NCBI RefSeq assembly: GCF_900188295.1
Contig: NZ_FZNM01000003.1
Location: forward strand, 310,001 to 374,000
Length of the DNA stretch: 64,000 nt
Direction of reading: 5' to 3'
DNA from: Paracoccus sediminis
GTDB lineage: Bacteria; Pseudomonadota; Alphaproteobacteria; Rhodobacterales; Rhodobacteraceae
The stretch's first letter is position 1. Every line of letters begins with the position of its first letter. The position numbers and the translations under genes are program-made. Positions 28,371 to 38,131 of the stretch are shown piece by piece. A model generated the notes under the pieces. The model worked only from the letters and a program-made list of their open reading frames with translations. It had not been told where the DNA came from and ran no database searches.

Positions 28371-29407
28371 GTTGCCTGACCCAGACGCCGACCGACGCCC
28401 TGGCGCGCCAAAAGCGGCTGCCACCAATGGCGGTTCTGCAAGTACCATTTGACCGTCCGGCGCAGCCCTTCCTCGACCGTGACCGAGGGGCGCCAGCCCA
28501 GTTCGTTGCGAATCCGTGTCGGGTCGATGGCATAGCGCCGGTCATGGCCGGGGCGGTCGGGGACAAAGGTAATCAGGTCGGCATGGGGGGCGCCTTTGGA
28601 ATGCAGGTCGTCCATATGGGCGCAGATGGTGCGGACAAGATCGATGTTCGTGGCCTCGTTCTCTCCGCCGATGTTGTAGCTGCGGCCGACCCGCCCCTTT
28701 TCAATGACTCGCAGCAGCGCGTCGGCATGATCCTCGACATACAGCCAGTCCCGGACATTGCCGCCATCGCCGTAAACCGGGATCGGTTCGCCTGCCAAGG
28801 CCTTGAGGATCACGACCGGCACCAGCTTTTCCGGAAAATGATAAGGCCCATAGTTGTTCGAACAGTTGGTCACGACGACCGGCAACCCATAGGTTTCGTG
28901 CCAGGCGCGCACCAGGTGGTCCGATCCGGCCTTGCTGGCCGAATAGGGGCTGCGCGGGTCATAGGGGGTGGTTTCCGTGAATTGTCCGGTTGCCCCGAGC
29001 GATCCGAAAACCTCGTCGGTCGAAATATGGTGAAAGCGGAAACCGGGGGGCCGGCCGCAATCGGTCCAATGATCGCGCGCGGCCTCCAGCATGTTGAACG
29101 TGCCCAGCACATTGGTTCGGACAAAGGCCGCTGGGCCGTCGATCGATCGATCGACATGGCTTTCCGCGGCCAGATGCATCACCGCCTCGGGGCGATGAGC
29201 GGAAAAGACCCGTTCGAGGGCCCGCCGGTCGCAGATATCGACATGTTCGAACCGATAATGCGGGCTGTCAGAGGCTTCGGCGACATTCGCAAGGTTTGCG
29301 GCATAGGTCAGCGCATCGACGTTGACGACCGAATGGCCACGCCGGATCGCCAGCCGGACCACGGCCGAGCCGATGAACCCGGCGCCGCCCGTAACCAGGA
29401 TCTTCAT
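28367..29407 (-). CDS. rfbB: dTDP-glucose 4,6-dehydratase
   Basis: A 346-residue extended short-chain dehydrogenase. [21 protein letters not shown] is the NAD-binding loop. [26 protein letters not shown] and the [12 protein letters not shown] catalytic Tyr-Lys block are diagnostic. It converts dTDP-glucose to dTDP-4-keto-6-deoxyglucose. It overlaps rfbC and rfbD by 4 bp each. Confidence 0.97.
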   Translation of the reverse strand: MKILVTGGAGFIGSAVVRLAIRRGHSVVNVDALTYAANLANVAEASDSPHYRFEHVDICDRRALERVFSAHRPEAVMHLAAESHVDRSIDGPAAFVRTNVLGTFNMLEAARDHWTDCGRPPGFRFHHISTDEVFGSLGATGQFTETTPYDPRSPYSASKAGSDHLVRAWHETYGLPVVVTNCSNNYGPYHFPEKLVPVVILKALAGEPIPVYGDGGNVRDWLYVEDHADALLRVIEKGRVGRSYNIGGENEATNIDLVRTICAHMDDLHSKGAPHADLITFVPDRPGHDRRYAIDPTRIRNELGWRPSVTVEEGLRRTVKWYLQNRHWWQPLLARQGVGRRLGQAT

Positions 29408-29964
29408 GCCGCACCTTCGCACTGGAACGGCGACTGCCAATCGGCAAAGGCCGGGGCAGCGCGGTCCTTGTCGGACAGAACCGGATCATCAACGCCCCAA
29501 TCGATCCCAAGACTGTCCCAGCGGACCGCGCCATCGCTGGCCCGGTCATAATGGGCTGTGCATTTATAGACGATTTCCGTGTCCGGTTCCCGCGTCACGA
29601 AGCCATGCAGGAACCCAACGGGAATCCACAGCTGCCGTCCGTTTTCAAAGGAAAGTTCCACCGCGACCCACCGGCCATAGGTCGGACTGCCCCGCCGCGC
29701 ATCGACCGCGACATCCAGCAGCGACCCGCGGCCGCAGCGCACCAGTTTGCCCTGCGCGAACGGCGGCGCCTGATAGTGCAGCCCCCGGACGGTTCCGGCG
29801 CGATGCGACAGGGAATGATTGTCTTGCACGAATTCGGGCAGGTCCACGCCTGCATCACGCAGGGTCCTGCGGTTCCAGCTTTCCGAAAAAAACCCTCGCT
29901 CGTCGCCAAACCGCGCCGGCGTGATGACAAGGACATCAGGCAAGGCAGTGGTTTCTGTTTTCAT
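29404..29964 (-). CDS. rfbC: dTDP-4-dehydrorhamnose 3,5-epimerase
   Basis: A 186-residue cupin-fold epimerase. [12 protein letters not shown] is the substrate-binding N-terminus. The catalytic His lies in [20 protein letters not shown], and [14 protein letters not shown] follows. It is first in the operon, so the 90-bp region toward flgI (29965-30054) should hold the promoter; I see CTTGGTCCAAG there (30031-30041), a small palindrome, but no convincing hexamers. Confidence 0.96.
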   Translation of the reverse strand: MKTETTALPDVLVITPARFGDERGFFSESWNRRTLRDAGVDLPEFVQDNHSLSHRAGTVRGLHYQAPPFAQGKLVRCGRGSLLDVAVDARRGSPTYGRWVAVELSFENGRQLWIPVGFLHGFVTREPDTEIVYKCTAHYDRASDGAVRWDSLGIDWGVDDPVLSDKDRAAPAFADWQSPFQCEGAA

Positions 29965-30054
29965 CGGTTCGACCCCAGGCTGGACGTGTCGGATAACCGT
30001 CTATGCGATGCGGAATGGGGTGTCACTTGCCTTGGTCCAAGAACTTTTGCCTGT

Positions 30055-31155
30055 CTATTCGATAATCAGATCCGCGTGCAGCGCACCGGCGGCATGAATG
30101 GATTTCAGGATGTCGATCATTTCGCGCGGACGGACGCCCAAGGCATTCAACCCCGCGACCAGATCGCTGAGCGAGGTTTCGCCGGCCACCTCGGCAAAAC
30201 CGATCCCCGGCTCGTTTCGGATCTCGGCCACGGTCCGGGGAACGGTGACGGTTTCACCCCGCGCAAAGGGATTGGGCTGCGAGACCATCGGCGCCTCGCT
30301 GACCTGCAACGTCAGCCCACCCTGCGACACCGCGACCCGCGATATGCGCACCCGTTCGCCGATGACGATGGTGCCCGACTTGTGGTCGATGACCACCTTG
30401 GCCCGATCCTCGGGTTCGACCATCAGGTTTTCGATGCGGCCCAAGACGCGGGCGGGGTTGACGTCGCCAAGCTGGCGAAATTCGACCAGGACGGTGCCGC
30501 TGTCCTGGGTCACGGCGACACGGCGGTCGAAATCGCTGTTGATGGCATCCTCGATTCGGGTGGCGGTGGTAAAGTCGGCATTGCGCAGGGCCACGCGGAT
30601 GTTCTCGATCCCCGCGAAATCGAACTCGACCTCGCGCTCGACCCGCGCGCCGACCGGGATCTTGCCCGAGGTCGGCACTCCCTCGACCACGCGCGCGGCC
30701 TCTCCCTCGACCGAGGCGCCGCTGGCGATGATCGACCCTTGGGCTACCGCATAGATGTTGCCGTCGGCGGCCTTCAGCGGCGTCATGACCAGGGTGCCGC
30801 CCAGCAGACTTTTGGCATCGCCGATGGTGGACACGCTGACGTCGATTCGGCTACCCGACCGCGCGAAGGGAGGCAGGGCCGCCGTGACGACCACGGCGGC
30901 GACGTTGCGCGACCGCAGCGCCTCGTCCGTGACGTTGACGCCCAGACGTTCCAGCAACCCCGCCAGCAATTCCTCGGTGAAGGGAGCATTTCGAAATCCG
31001 TCCCCGGTTCCGTCCAGCCCCACGACCAGCCCATAGCCGACCAGATCGTTGCCCCGCACCCCGTCGAAATCGGCCAGATCCTTGATCCGCACCGGCGCGG
31101 CGGCGGCTAGGACCGGCAGCAGCGCCATGACGATCATTACCAGAAAACGGGCCAT
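30055..31155 (-). CDS. flgI: flagellar P-ring protein FlgI
   Basis: About 366 residues. A signal peptide (FLVMIVMALLPVLAAAAPVRIKDL) is followed by RGNDLVGYGLVVGLDGTGDG, the hallmark of FlgI. The C-terminus LNALGVRPREMIDILKSIHAAGALHADL is likewise conserved. It forms the periplasmic ring around the rod. The ATG at 31155 overlaps the flgL stop (TGATG). It is last of flgE-K-L-I, separate from the flgA/flgH operon that encodes its chaperone and partner ring. Confidence 0.97.
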   Translation of the reverse strand: MARFLVMIVMALLPVLAAAAPVRIKDLADFDGVRGNDLVGYGLVVGLDGTGDGFRNAPFTEELLAGLLERLGVNVTDEALRSRNVAAVVVTAALPPFARSGSRIDVSVSTIGDAKSLLGGTLVMTPLKAADGNIYAVAQGSIIASGASVEGEAARVVEGVPTSGKIPVGARVEREVEFDFAGIENIRVALRNADFTTATRIEDAINSDFDRRVAVTQDSGTVLVEFRQLGDVNPARVLGRIENLMVEPEDRAKVVIDHKSGTIVIGERVRISRVAVSQGGLTLQVSEAPMVSQPNPFARGETVTVPRTVAEIRNEPGIGFAEVAGETSLSDLVAGLNALGVRPREMIDILKSIHAAGALHADLIIE

Positions 31156-32165
31156 CACAGATAATTCGCCAGCTTGAGCTGCGATAGCCGTCCGATCACG
31201 GAATACAGCGTTTGCAGCCTGGTTTCCGCATCGTTGATTGCGGTCGATGTGGCAAAGGGATCGGCCTCGCGCAGCGTGTTGCGCGCGGTCTGCAAGGTGG
31301 CCGCCTCGGCATCGCCCTGGGTCCGGGTGCTGGCGATGACCTGCTGCGCATAGCCCACGCGCGACATTTCGGCGATCAGGGCCGGGGAATTGTCCAGAAG
31401 CGATTTTCCGGCAAGGCGCAGCAGTTTCCGGCCTTCGTTGGAATCGCCCGCCAAGGCGCCGCGATCCAGCAGGGCGGCCGTTGCCAGACCCTTGAGGCTG
31501 TCACGGATCGACGGCGACAACGCCGTGGTCGTCAACGTCACGGTCGTGCTCTCTCCGATCCGGGTCTGCTGGCCACCGGCCCCACCCTGATAGGCGAAAT
31601 CCGCAAAACCGTTTGATCCCGGCGGTGCATCGAACCAGTCGGACACGGCCTGGGCTATATCCGCGGCCGTGGTCAGCCCCGTTACCCGCGACGTCAGTTC
31701 CGCAAGGATATTGTCGGCCGACGTCAGCGGAACCGTATCGCTTTCCACCCCCGAAAACAGGAAACGCTGCCCGACCGACCCGTTGAGATGTCCGACGGCC
31801 GCTTGCAGGTCCATCGCGGCCTGGGCCGAACGCGTCGCCATCAGGCTGTCGGTCACCAGGCTCGGCTCGAGATAAAGCGACTGCCCCAAACCTTCGGCCA
31901 CGCCTTGGACCGCCGACAGGGCATCCCCCATGGCCTTGGTCTGGGCCGCGGCCTCGTCCGCGTTGCCTTGAAGCTGGGTCAGCATGGCCAGCCTCGATTC
32001 GATACCGGCCAAATGCTGGGTATTGCCCCCCAGCCGGGCGCCCAGATCCGCGACCTCGCCGCTGGAAAGTTCCGCCGTCAGGGTCGCAAGGGTCGTCTTG
32101 ATCCGGCTGGAGGCCGCCTGCATCGCAAAGGCACGCGCCTGATCCCCGATGGATTGCACCGTCAT
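31155..32165 (-). CDS. flgL: flagellar hook-filament junction protein FlgL
   Basis: About 336 residues, homologous to flagellin at both ends. The N-terminal helix (DQARAFAMQAASSRIKTTLATLTAELSSGEV) and the C-terminal coil (TRLQTLYSVIGRLSQLKLANYL) fit FlgL. It caps the hook with FlgK before flagellin export. The body is less conserved, as usual. ATG 32165 is preferred over the upstream TTG that would overlap flgK. Confidence 0.88.
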   Translation of the reverse strand: MTVQSIGDQARAFAMQAASSRIKTTLATLTAELSSGEVADLGARLGGNTQHLAGIESRLAMLTQLQGNADEAAAQTKAMGDALSAVQGVAEGLGQSLYLEPSLVTDSLMATRSAQAAMDLQAAVGHLNGSVGQRFLFSGVESDTVPLTSADNILAELTSRVTGLTTAADIAQAVSDWFDAPPGSNGFADFAYQGGAGGQQTRIGESTTVTLTTTALSPSIRDSLKGLATAALLDRGALAGDSNEGRKLLRLAGKSLLDNSPALIAEMSRVGYAQQVIASTRTQGDAEAATLQTARNTLREADPFATSTAINDAETRLQTLYSVIGRLSQLKLANYL

Positions 32166-32167
32166 CG

Positions 32168-33622
32168 TCAAATCTCCAGTATCTTGTCCATCATGGTCTG
32201 GATGGCCTGAATGACCCGCGCATTCGCGGCATAGGCCTGTTCGTATTGCAGCAGCCGCTGCATTTCCGCATCGCTGTCCACGCCGTCCGCCGTCAGGCGT
32301 GCAAAGATCGTGTCGGCTTGGCTGTTGCGTATCGCGGCATCGGACTGGGCGGCTACCCGAACGGTCGCGATGCGGGTCTCGACCGTGGCCAGCCGGTCGG
32401 CAAGCGACCCCTTGCCGGAAAAGCCGGTTCCGGGGATGGCCGTCATCGCCCTGTCCAGGCCATCGGACATGGCGATCAGCAGGGACGAATCGCCGACCGC
32501 ACCGGCCGTGGCCGCCTCCAGACCCGCGCGCAGGCGCCAGGACTCGCCCCCTGCCGCCTCGACAACTGCATCGTTCACGGCAATCCGCCCGGCCAGGCCG
32601 GTCTTGTCGGCAAGGGCCGCGCGTGCACCGCCGTCGGTGAACAATCCTGTGGACGCGGCCGTCAGCGTGGGATCGACCGCCGGGTCCGCCAGACGGTCGT
32701 GCAGATCAAGCGCCAGGTCGTCCAGGGACGCCTGCATCCGTGGCGCCAAGTCGTCGCGGATGGCAAAATGCGCGGACAGTGATCCGCCGCCGTAAAGTCG
32801 CATCTGCGACGAGGTCAGTTCCTGACCGTTCTGGGTCAGCAGCGAAAGGCCCGAACCGACAGCCTGCCCCGCCGTCACCTGTCCCGCCGCGTCAAAGGAC
32901 AGTTCGGTCGGCATCGTGCCGTCCAGCAAGACCGCGCCTTCGGCCGTGAACAGCGCCACCGCGCCGGCCGCCCGCGTCACCTCTTGCACAGGAACGATCT
33001 TGGCGATTTCGCTGATGATACCCTGCCGCTGGTCGTAAAGCGACGAAGGATCCGTTCCATCAGATTCGAGAATCGCGATCTTTCGGTTCAATTCGGCCAC
33101 TTGGGCCAGCGACTTGTTCAGTGTCGCGACGTCTCCGGCGATGGCCTGGTCCGCGGCGGTGCGGGCCGTCTGAACCGCGTCCGAGACGGCGTTCAGACGA
33201 TCTGCCAGGGCATCGGCCTTGTCCGCGACCTGCATCAGCCGGATTGTGTCGTCCGGTCGGCTGGCGGCCGACGACAAGGCCGTGCGGAAATCGCTGAGCG
33301 CGTTTCCCAGGCTGCCGGCGTTTCCGGCAATGCCGATCGCCTCCTCGATCCTGGTCGCGAAGTCCAGGCGCGTCGCGGCATCGGCACGGGCCGCTTCGGC
33401 CAGCCGGGATTCGGACAGAACACTGGCATTGATCGCGCGGGTCACGCCATCGATGCGGACGCCTCCGGCATTGCCGCCCGCCGTCTGGGCAGTGATGGCC
33501 AGATCCCGGCGGGCGTAGCCGGGCGTCGATGCGTTGGCAAGGTTGGCTGCAACCGTTTCGGTGCCCCGCGCCGTGGCCGTCAGGCCCGACACGGCATTTC
33601 CCAAGGCGCGCGCGATGCTCAT
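32168..33622 (-). CDS. flgK: flagellar hook-associated protein FlgK
   Basis: A 484-residue hook-filament junction protein. It begins MSIARALGNAVSGLTATARGTE and carries NLANASTPGYARRDL, the axial-protein motif. The conserved C-terminus is LLQYEQAYAANARVIQAIQTMMDKILEI. It sits between flgE and flgL in the expected order, 14 bp after flgE. Confidence 0.95.
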   Translation of the reverse strand: MSIARALGNAVSGLTATARGTETVAANLANASTPGYARRDLAITAQTAGGNAGGVRIDGVTRAINASVLSESRLAEAARADAATRLDFATRIEEAIGIAGNAGSLGNALSDFRTALSSAASRPDDTIRLMQVADKADALADRLNAVSDAVQTARTAADQAIAGDVATLNKSLAQVAELNRKIAILESDGTDPSSLYDQRQGIISEIAKIVPVQEVTRAAGAVALFTAEGAVLLDGTMPTELSFDAAGQVTAGQAVGSGLSLLTQNGQELTSSQMRLYGGGSLSAHFAIRDDLAPRMQASLDDLALDLHDRLADPAVDPTLTAASTGLFTDGGARAALADKTGLAGRIAVNDAVVEAAGGESWRLRAGLEAATAGAVGDSSLLIAMSDGLDRAMTAIPGTGFSGKGSLADRLATVETRIATVRVAAQSDAAIRNSQADTIFARLTADGVDSDAEMQRLLQYEQAYAANARVIQAIQTMMDKILEI

Positions 33623-33636
33623 GCCGGTCAGTCCCT

Positions 33637-34947
33637 TCAGCGCTTGATGTTCGTGGTTTCCTGCAACATCTCATCCACCGTCTGGATGATCTTGGCGTTC
33701 GACGAATAGGCCCGCTGCGTCTGGATCAGGTGGGTCAGTTCCTGGGCCACGTCGGTTGTCGATCCTTCCAGGGCATAGCCCTGCACCGATCCCGTCGGTC
33801 CGTCGCCCGCGTTCCACAGGAAAAAGTTCCCCGAATTGGGCGATACGGAATAGGCCTGAGAGGCGAGCGCGCTCAGACCGTTCGGGTTGGGCACGTCCAC
33901 CAGCGGCACTTGATACAGCGTCTTCACGAAGCCCGTGTCATAGGTGGCGTTCAGAAAGCCGTTCTCATCAATCTCGACCGTGGTCAGGTTGCCGATGGGA
34001 GAGCCGTTCTTGGCGATGTTGGTGGTCGAAAAGCTGGATGCCAGCTGCCGCATTCCCGTGGTTCCGCCGGGCGTGCCGATGACCAGTTCCATCGATCCGC
34101 CTGCCACGGTCAGGCCGATGGCGCCTGTGGCCGCGTCATAAGCCCCGCCGCTGAGGGTCGTGACGCTGGCAATGCTGCCGCCGTTCGTATTGCTGTCGTC
34201 AAACGTGACCTGGTAGGATCCGACCAGAGCGGCGGCCGAAGCCGAATCGCGCACCTCCATGATCCAGGTGTTCGTCATGCCTGTCGGGTCCGAGGTGTCC
34301 GGGACAAAGGTGATGTCGAGCGATTCCGAAGTGCCGAGGTTGCCGTAATATTCTATCTTCAGCGGAAGCGGATCGCCCGAGGCCCCGGACAGCGTTTCAT
34401 TGGCGGGCAGGTTCACCCCCAGCGACACCTTGGTCGTCGGGTCGCCCACGGTTTGGCTGGCGGTGATCTGTATCGGCTCCAACCCGCCCATGGTATCGCG
34501 CGACATCGACGGGATCGTCCCATCCGCCTGCGCAGGCCATCCCAACAGGACCAGGCCGGTCGATGTCTTCAATACCCCCTCGGCGTCGACTCGGAACGAT
34601 CCGGTCTGGGTCATCATGAATGGCAGGTTGCCATTTCCCGAATCGACCGCCACGGCCGAGGTGACGGGCAGCATTCCGCGCCCCGAGATGGCGATGTCCA
34701 GGGGGTTCGAGGTAATCTCGAGCCCTCCATCCTTGTTGACGATGCGCTGCGTCGTGGCCCCGACGCCGCCGGCCGAGTAGCTGCCTGCCGTAGCGGTCGG
34801 GTTCACGACAAAGGCGTTGAATTCGGTTTCCATCCGCTTGTACCCATGCGTGGCCGAATTCGCGATGTTGTCGGAAATCGTTGCAAGACGGGTGGCATTG
34901 GCCGCCAGGCCGGAAACACCGGCACCCATCGCGGAAGACATTGACAT
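33637..34947 (-). CDS. flgE: flagellar hook protein FlgE
   Basis: A 436-residue hook subunit. The start MSMSSAMGAGVSGLAANATRL leads into ISDNIANSATHGYKRMETEF, the axial motif. The C-terminus ELTHLIQTQRAYSSNAKIIQTVDEMLQ is typical. The variable middle holds Ser/Thr/Gly-rich surface domains. ATG 34947 follows GAAAGGTGCATGCC. It is first in flgE-K-L-I, preceded by a 70-bp gap with a CtrA-like box. Confidence 0.95.
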   Translation of the reverse strand: MSMSSAMGAGVSGLAANATRLATISDNIANSATHGYKRMETEFNAFVVNPTATAGSYSAGGVGATTQRIVNKDGGLEITSNPLDIAISGRGMLPVTSAVAVDSGNGNLPFMMTQTGSFRVDAEGVLKTSTGLVLLGWPAQADGTIPSMSRDTMGGLEPIQITASQTVGDPTTKVSLGVNLPANETLSGASGDPLPLKIEYYGNLGTSESLDITFVPDTSDPTGMTNTWIMEVRDSASAAALVGSYQVTFDDSNTNGGSIASVTTLSGGAYDAATGAIGLTVAGGSMELVIGTPGGTTGMRQLASSFSTTNIAKNGSPIGNLTTVEIDENGFLNATYDTGFVKTLYQVPLVDVPNPNGLSALASQAYSVSPNSGNFFLWNAGDGPTGSVQGYALEGSTTDVAQELTHLIQTQRAYSSNAKIIQTVDEMLQETTNIKR

Positions 34948-34992
34948 GGCATGCACCTTTCTCAGTTCGAACCCGATCATCCATGGCAGGGC

Positions 34993-35008
34993 TTAAGATT
35001 CGCCTAAC
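34993..35008 (-). promoter_or_regulatory. CtrA-like box with internal GANTC upstream of flgE
   Basis: Plus strand TTAA (34993-34996), seven bases, then CTAAC (35004-35008): one mismatch to TTAA-N7-TTAAC. The spacer contains GATTC (34997-35001), a CcrM target. The flgE ATG is 46 bp away, a reasonable distance for an activator covering the -35 region. Confidence 0.6.
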
Positions 35009-35017
35009 CGGGCAGGG

Positions 35018-35755
35018 TCATCTGAGTAAAATCACCTCGATCCGGTTGTTGATCGGATCCATGGGGTTGCCGGATTTCCCCTTGCGATCCGCATAACCCG
35101 TAACGCGCTGAATCCGCTTGGCATCCAGGCCGGCCCCTTCCAGCAGGTTGCGCACGGCATGGGCGCGGGCATCGGACAGCGGCCAGACGGGCGGCGTGAC
35201 CAGCGTTTCGGGATAGGCGCGGACATGGCCGGAGATGGCGATCTGATTGCGGGTCTTGCCAATGACGCGCGCGATGATTCGCGACAGTTCGGACAGAACC
35301 GGCTGCGGCTGCCCGGTATCCTCGACGAACAAGGGCTGGTCGGTCAGGTCGCCCAGCTCGATCACCAGCCCCTCGTCGGTCATCCGGGTGACGACATGAC
35401 GCAGCAGATTGGTCAATTGCTGCGATTCGCCGCCGCCGCCGCGAAGCTGGCGCTCGATCTCCTCGGCCACCTGCTGCAAGGTCGCGTCCGCCGGTTCCTT
35501 GCCCTGCTGTTCGATCCCGTCGCCCGACGCTCCGGGTGTGCGCACGACGCTCGGGTTGAAGTAATCCGCAAGCCCCGTGCGCTGCTGTTCGGTTGTGGCG
35601 TTCAGCAGCCACATCAGCAGGAAAAAGGCCATCATCGCGGTCACGAAATCCGCATAGGCCACTTTCCACGCCCCGCCATGGTGCCCCCCATCGCCCGGCG
35701 CGGCCACCCGCTTGATCATGATCGTGGGGCCAGCCGCCCCCTTCTGCCTTGCCAT
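35018..35755 (-). CDS. motB: flagellar motor stator protein MotB
   Basis: A 245-residue protein. The N-terminal transmembrane segment WKVAYADFVTAMMAFFLLMWLL contains the proton-binding Asp (Asp36). The C-terminal OmpA-like peptidoglycan-binding domain includes ISGHVRAYP, LSDARAHAVRNLLEGAGL and NRIEVILLR. It anchors the MotA/B stator to the cell wall. motA is not in this window. ATG 35755 (after GAAGGCGG) is chosen over an in-frame start 25 codons upstream that lacks family similarity. Confidence 0.93.
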   Translation of the reverse strand: MARQKGAAGPTIMIKRVAAPGDGGHHGGAWKVAYADFVTAMMAFFLLMWLLNATTEQQRTGLADYFNPSVVRTPGASGDGIEQQGKEPADATLQQVAEEIERQLRGGGGESQQLTNLLRHVVTRMTDEGLVIELGDLTDQPLFVEDTGQPQPVLSELSRIIARVIGKTRNQIAISGHVRAYPETLVTPPVWPLSDARAHAVRNLLEGAGLDAKRIQRVTGYADRKGKSGNPMDPINNRIEVILLR

Positions 35756-35868
35756 CGCACACCGCCTTCGAAGATCAGACGGAATGTCGCGGCAAGCGGG
35801 CGGCGGAACAAGCCTACCCCTCAAATGCAAGGCATTATCGCTGGGGGCTGGGTGCGCTCAGGGCGGGG

Positions 35869-37317
35869 TCATGCCCTGTCCCACCCGCTGATGGCCTTGG
35901 AATCCATGAATTCCTCCAGTCCCATCACCCCGCCTTCCCGCGCGCGGCCCGACATCTTGACCCCGCCGAAGGCCGACCCGGCGCCGCGCGACACCCCGTT
36001 CATCTCGACCATGCCGGACCGCAGGCGACGGGCCACGCGGTTGCGCCGGGCGCCGTCCTGCGACTGGACATAGTTCGTCAGGCCGTAAGGCGTGTCGTTG
36101 GCGATCTCAACCGCTTCGTCTTCGGTATCGAAGGGGATGATGGACAGCACCGGACCAAAGATTTCCTGCTGCGCGATCGTCATGTCGTTGCCGACATCGG
36201 CAAACACGGTCGGCCGCACGAAATAACCGCGATTGACGCCTTCGGGCAGGCCGGTCCCGCCCGCGACCAGCCGGGCGCCTTCGTCGATGCCCGCTTGGAT
36301 CAGATCCTGAATCCGGTCCCATTGCTGCTTGCTGACCACCGGACCGATATGCCGCCCCGGCTGGTGGGCGGTGGCCACCGCCGTTTCATCGGCCACGCGG
36401 GCGGCCGTTTCGACCGCGCGGTCATAGGCAGCCCGTTCGACCAGCATCCGCGTCGGCGCGTTGCAGGACTGGCCGCTGTTATAGAAACAGTGCCGCGCGC
36501 CGCGCACCACGGCCTTGTCGTCGGCATCCGCAAAGACGATGTTGGCGCCCTTGCCACCCAGTTCCAGAACCACCTTCTTCAAGGTATCCGCCGCCGCCTT
36601 GCTGATCGCGATGCCCGCGCGGGTCGAGCCGGTGAAGCTTATCATGTCCACGTCGCGGTGGGTGGACAGTTGCGTGCCCACCCCCGGCCCGTCGCCGTTC
36701 ACCAGATTGAAGACGCCGGAGGGCAGCCCGGCCTCGTCCACGATCTCGGCAAAGACCATGGAGGACAGGGGCGCGATTTCAGAGGGTTTCAGCACACAGG
36801 CATTGCCCGCCAGGATCGCCGGGATGACCTTCAGCGTGACCTGGTTCATCGGCCAGTTCCAAGGCGTTATCAGGCCGACGACGCCCACGGGTTCCCACGC
36901 GATCATGGAGGTGGGGGCGTGATCGCCCAAGGGCCGGATGAACCGGAAATTCCGAAAGGCATCAATGAAGTTCGTGATGTGCCAGATCCCGGCCTCGGCC
37001 TGATCGTCCAGGGACATGTCCTGCGGGGCGCCCATCTCGTGACTGATGGCCCAGGCCACCTCGGCCGCCCGGCGCCGGTAAACGTCCAGGATCCTTTGCA
37101 CGTGATCCAGCCTTTCGGCCGGCTCGGTCCGCGACCAGCCCGCGAAGGCCGCCTTGGCTGCCGCTACGGCGCGATCCGTGTCGGCCTGATCGCCCAGGCT
37201 GATGACCGCCACTGCTTCCTCGGTCGACGGGTCGATCACCTGGAAATCATTGGCCCGCGCGGGTTCGACCCATGTCCCGTCGACATAAAACATGCGTTTG
37301 TCCAGAAGGTTGGCCAT
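35869..37317 (-). CDS. NAD(P)-dependent aldehyde dehydrogenase
   Basis: A 482-residue aldehyde dehydrogenase superfamily enzyme, oxidising an aldehyde to the acid. TPWNWPMNQVTLKVIPAI is the conserved NAD-domain block. LELGGKGANIVF holds the general-base Glu, and NSGQSCNAP the catalytic Cys (about residue 285). The C-terminal half carries EIFGPVLSIIPF. ATG 37317 follows AAAGGGGATCGCA. Its substrate cannot be assigned; it is divergent from the peroxiredoxin gene with 157 bp between, so a stress link is possible but not shown. Confidence 0.93.
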   Translation of the reverse strand: MANLLDKRMFYVDGTWVEPARANDFQVIDPSTEEAVAVISLGDQADTDRAVAAAKAAFAGWSRTEPAERLDHVQRILDVYRRRAAEVAWAISHEMGAPQDMSLDDQAEAGIWHITNFIDAFRNFRFIRPLGDHAPTSMIAWEPVGVVGLITPWNWPMNQVTLKVIPAILAGNACVLKPSEIAPLSSMVFAEIVDEAGLPSGVFNLVNGDGPGVGTQLSTHRDVDMISFTGSTRAGIAISKAAADTLKKVVLELGGKGANIVFADADDKAVVRGARHCFYNSGQSCNAPTRMLVERAAYDRAVETAARVADETAVATAHQPGRHIGPVVSKQQWDRIQDLIQAGIDEGARLVAGGTGLPEGVNRGYFVRPTVFADVGNDMTIAQQEIFGPVLSIIPFDTEDEAVEIANDTPYGLTNYVQSQDGARRNRVARRLRSGMVEMNGVSRGAGSAFGGVKMSGRAREGGVMGLEEFMDSKAISGWDRA

Positions 37318-37474
37318 TGCGATCCCCTTTGTGCCGATTTGGACACAAGGTGAAGCGACAGCCGGGCCGGCGCAAGGCATGTTAAATCTCGACACGATCG
37401 GTCGATGAACAGGCTGGCAATCGGGGGCGTTTGGCCTATGGTGTTGGCAACCGCAACCCACCGGAGAAACGCCC

Positions 37475-38131
37475 ATGGCCCTGCGCATCAATGACATCGC
37501 CCCCGATTTTACCGCCCCCTCGACCGAGGGCGAGATTCGGTTTCACGACTGGCTGGGCGACAGCTATGCCATCATCTTCAGCCACCCGCGCGATTTCACG
37601 CCGGTCTGCACCACCGAATTCGGCGCCGTCGCGCAGCTGATCCCGGAATTCGAAAAGCGCAACACCAAGGTCATCGGCGTGTCGGTCGATTCCGTGGACG
37701 ACCATGCCAAGTGGAAGGCCGATATCGAGAAGGTCGCAGGCGTCCCCGCCAATTTCGCGATCATCGACGATCGCGACCTGACGGTCGCCAAGGCCTATGA
37801 CATGCTGCCTGCCGAATATTACCTGCCCAGCGAAGGCCGCACGCCCCAGCATTCGGCGACCGTGCGCAGCGTGTTCATCGTCGGACCCGACCGAAAGATC
37901 CGGCTGACCATGACCTATCCGATGTCCATAGGCCGCAATTTCGCCGAAATCCTGAGGGCCCTGGACGCCGTGCGCAAGACCGACGGCGCGCCGATCGCCA
38001 CGCCCGCGAACTGGGTGCCGGGGCAGGACGTGATCGTGGCCCTGGCCCTGGACGACAAGACGGCCGAGGAACGCTTTGGCCTGCTGGACATCAAGCTGCC
38101 CTATCTGCGCTTTGCCAAAGATCCGGCGTAA
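37475..38131 (+). CDS. 1-Cys peroxiredoxin (Prx6 type)
   Basis: A 218-residue thiol peroxidase reducing hydrogen peroxide and alkyl peroxides. The peroxidatic Cys45 is in FTPVCTTEFG, preceded by SHPRDF. TYPMSIGRNFAEILRALDAV marks the Prx6/1-Cys group, and the C-terminal extension NWVPGQDVIVAL is present. No resolving Cys is seen, so it relies on an external thiol. Ribosome site GGAGAAAC. Its stop at 38131 directly abuts the convergent glycosyltransferase stop (38132), so the two transcripts must overlap at their 3' ends. Confidence 0.95.
   Translation: MALRINDIAPDFTAPSTEGEIRFHDWLGDSYAIIFSHPRDFTPVCTTEFGAVAQLIPEFEKRNTKVIGVSVDSVDDHAKWKADIEKVAGVPANFAIIDDRDLTVAKAYDMLPAEYYLPSEGRTPQHSATVRSVFIVGPDRKIRLTMTYPMSIGRNFAEILRALDAVRKTDGAPIATPANWVPGQDVIVALALDDKTAEERFGLLDIKLPYLRFAKDPA

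Noticed and set aside
30031..30041. CTTGGTCCAAG as a terminator between rfbC and flgI
   Set aside because: The stem is only five base pairs and there is no T-run on the minus strand, where both genes lie.
37381..37400. TTAAAT element near the peroxiredoxin/aldehyde dehydrogenase promoters
   Set aside because: Only one half site; no second half at 7-bp spacing, so not counted as a CtrA box.
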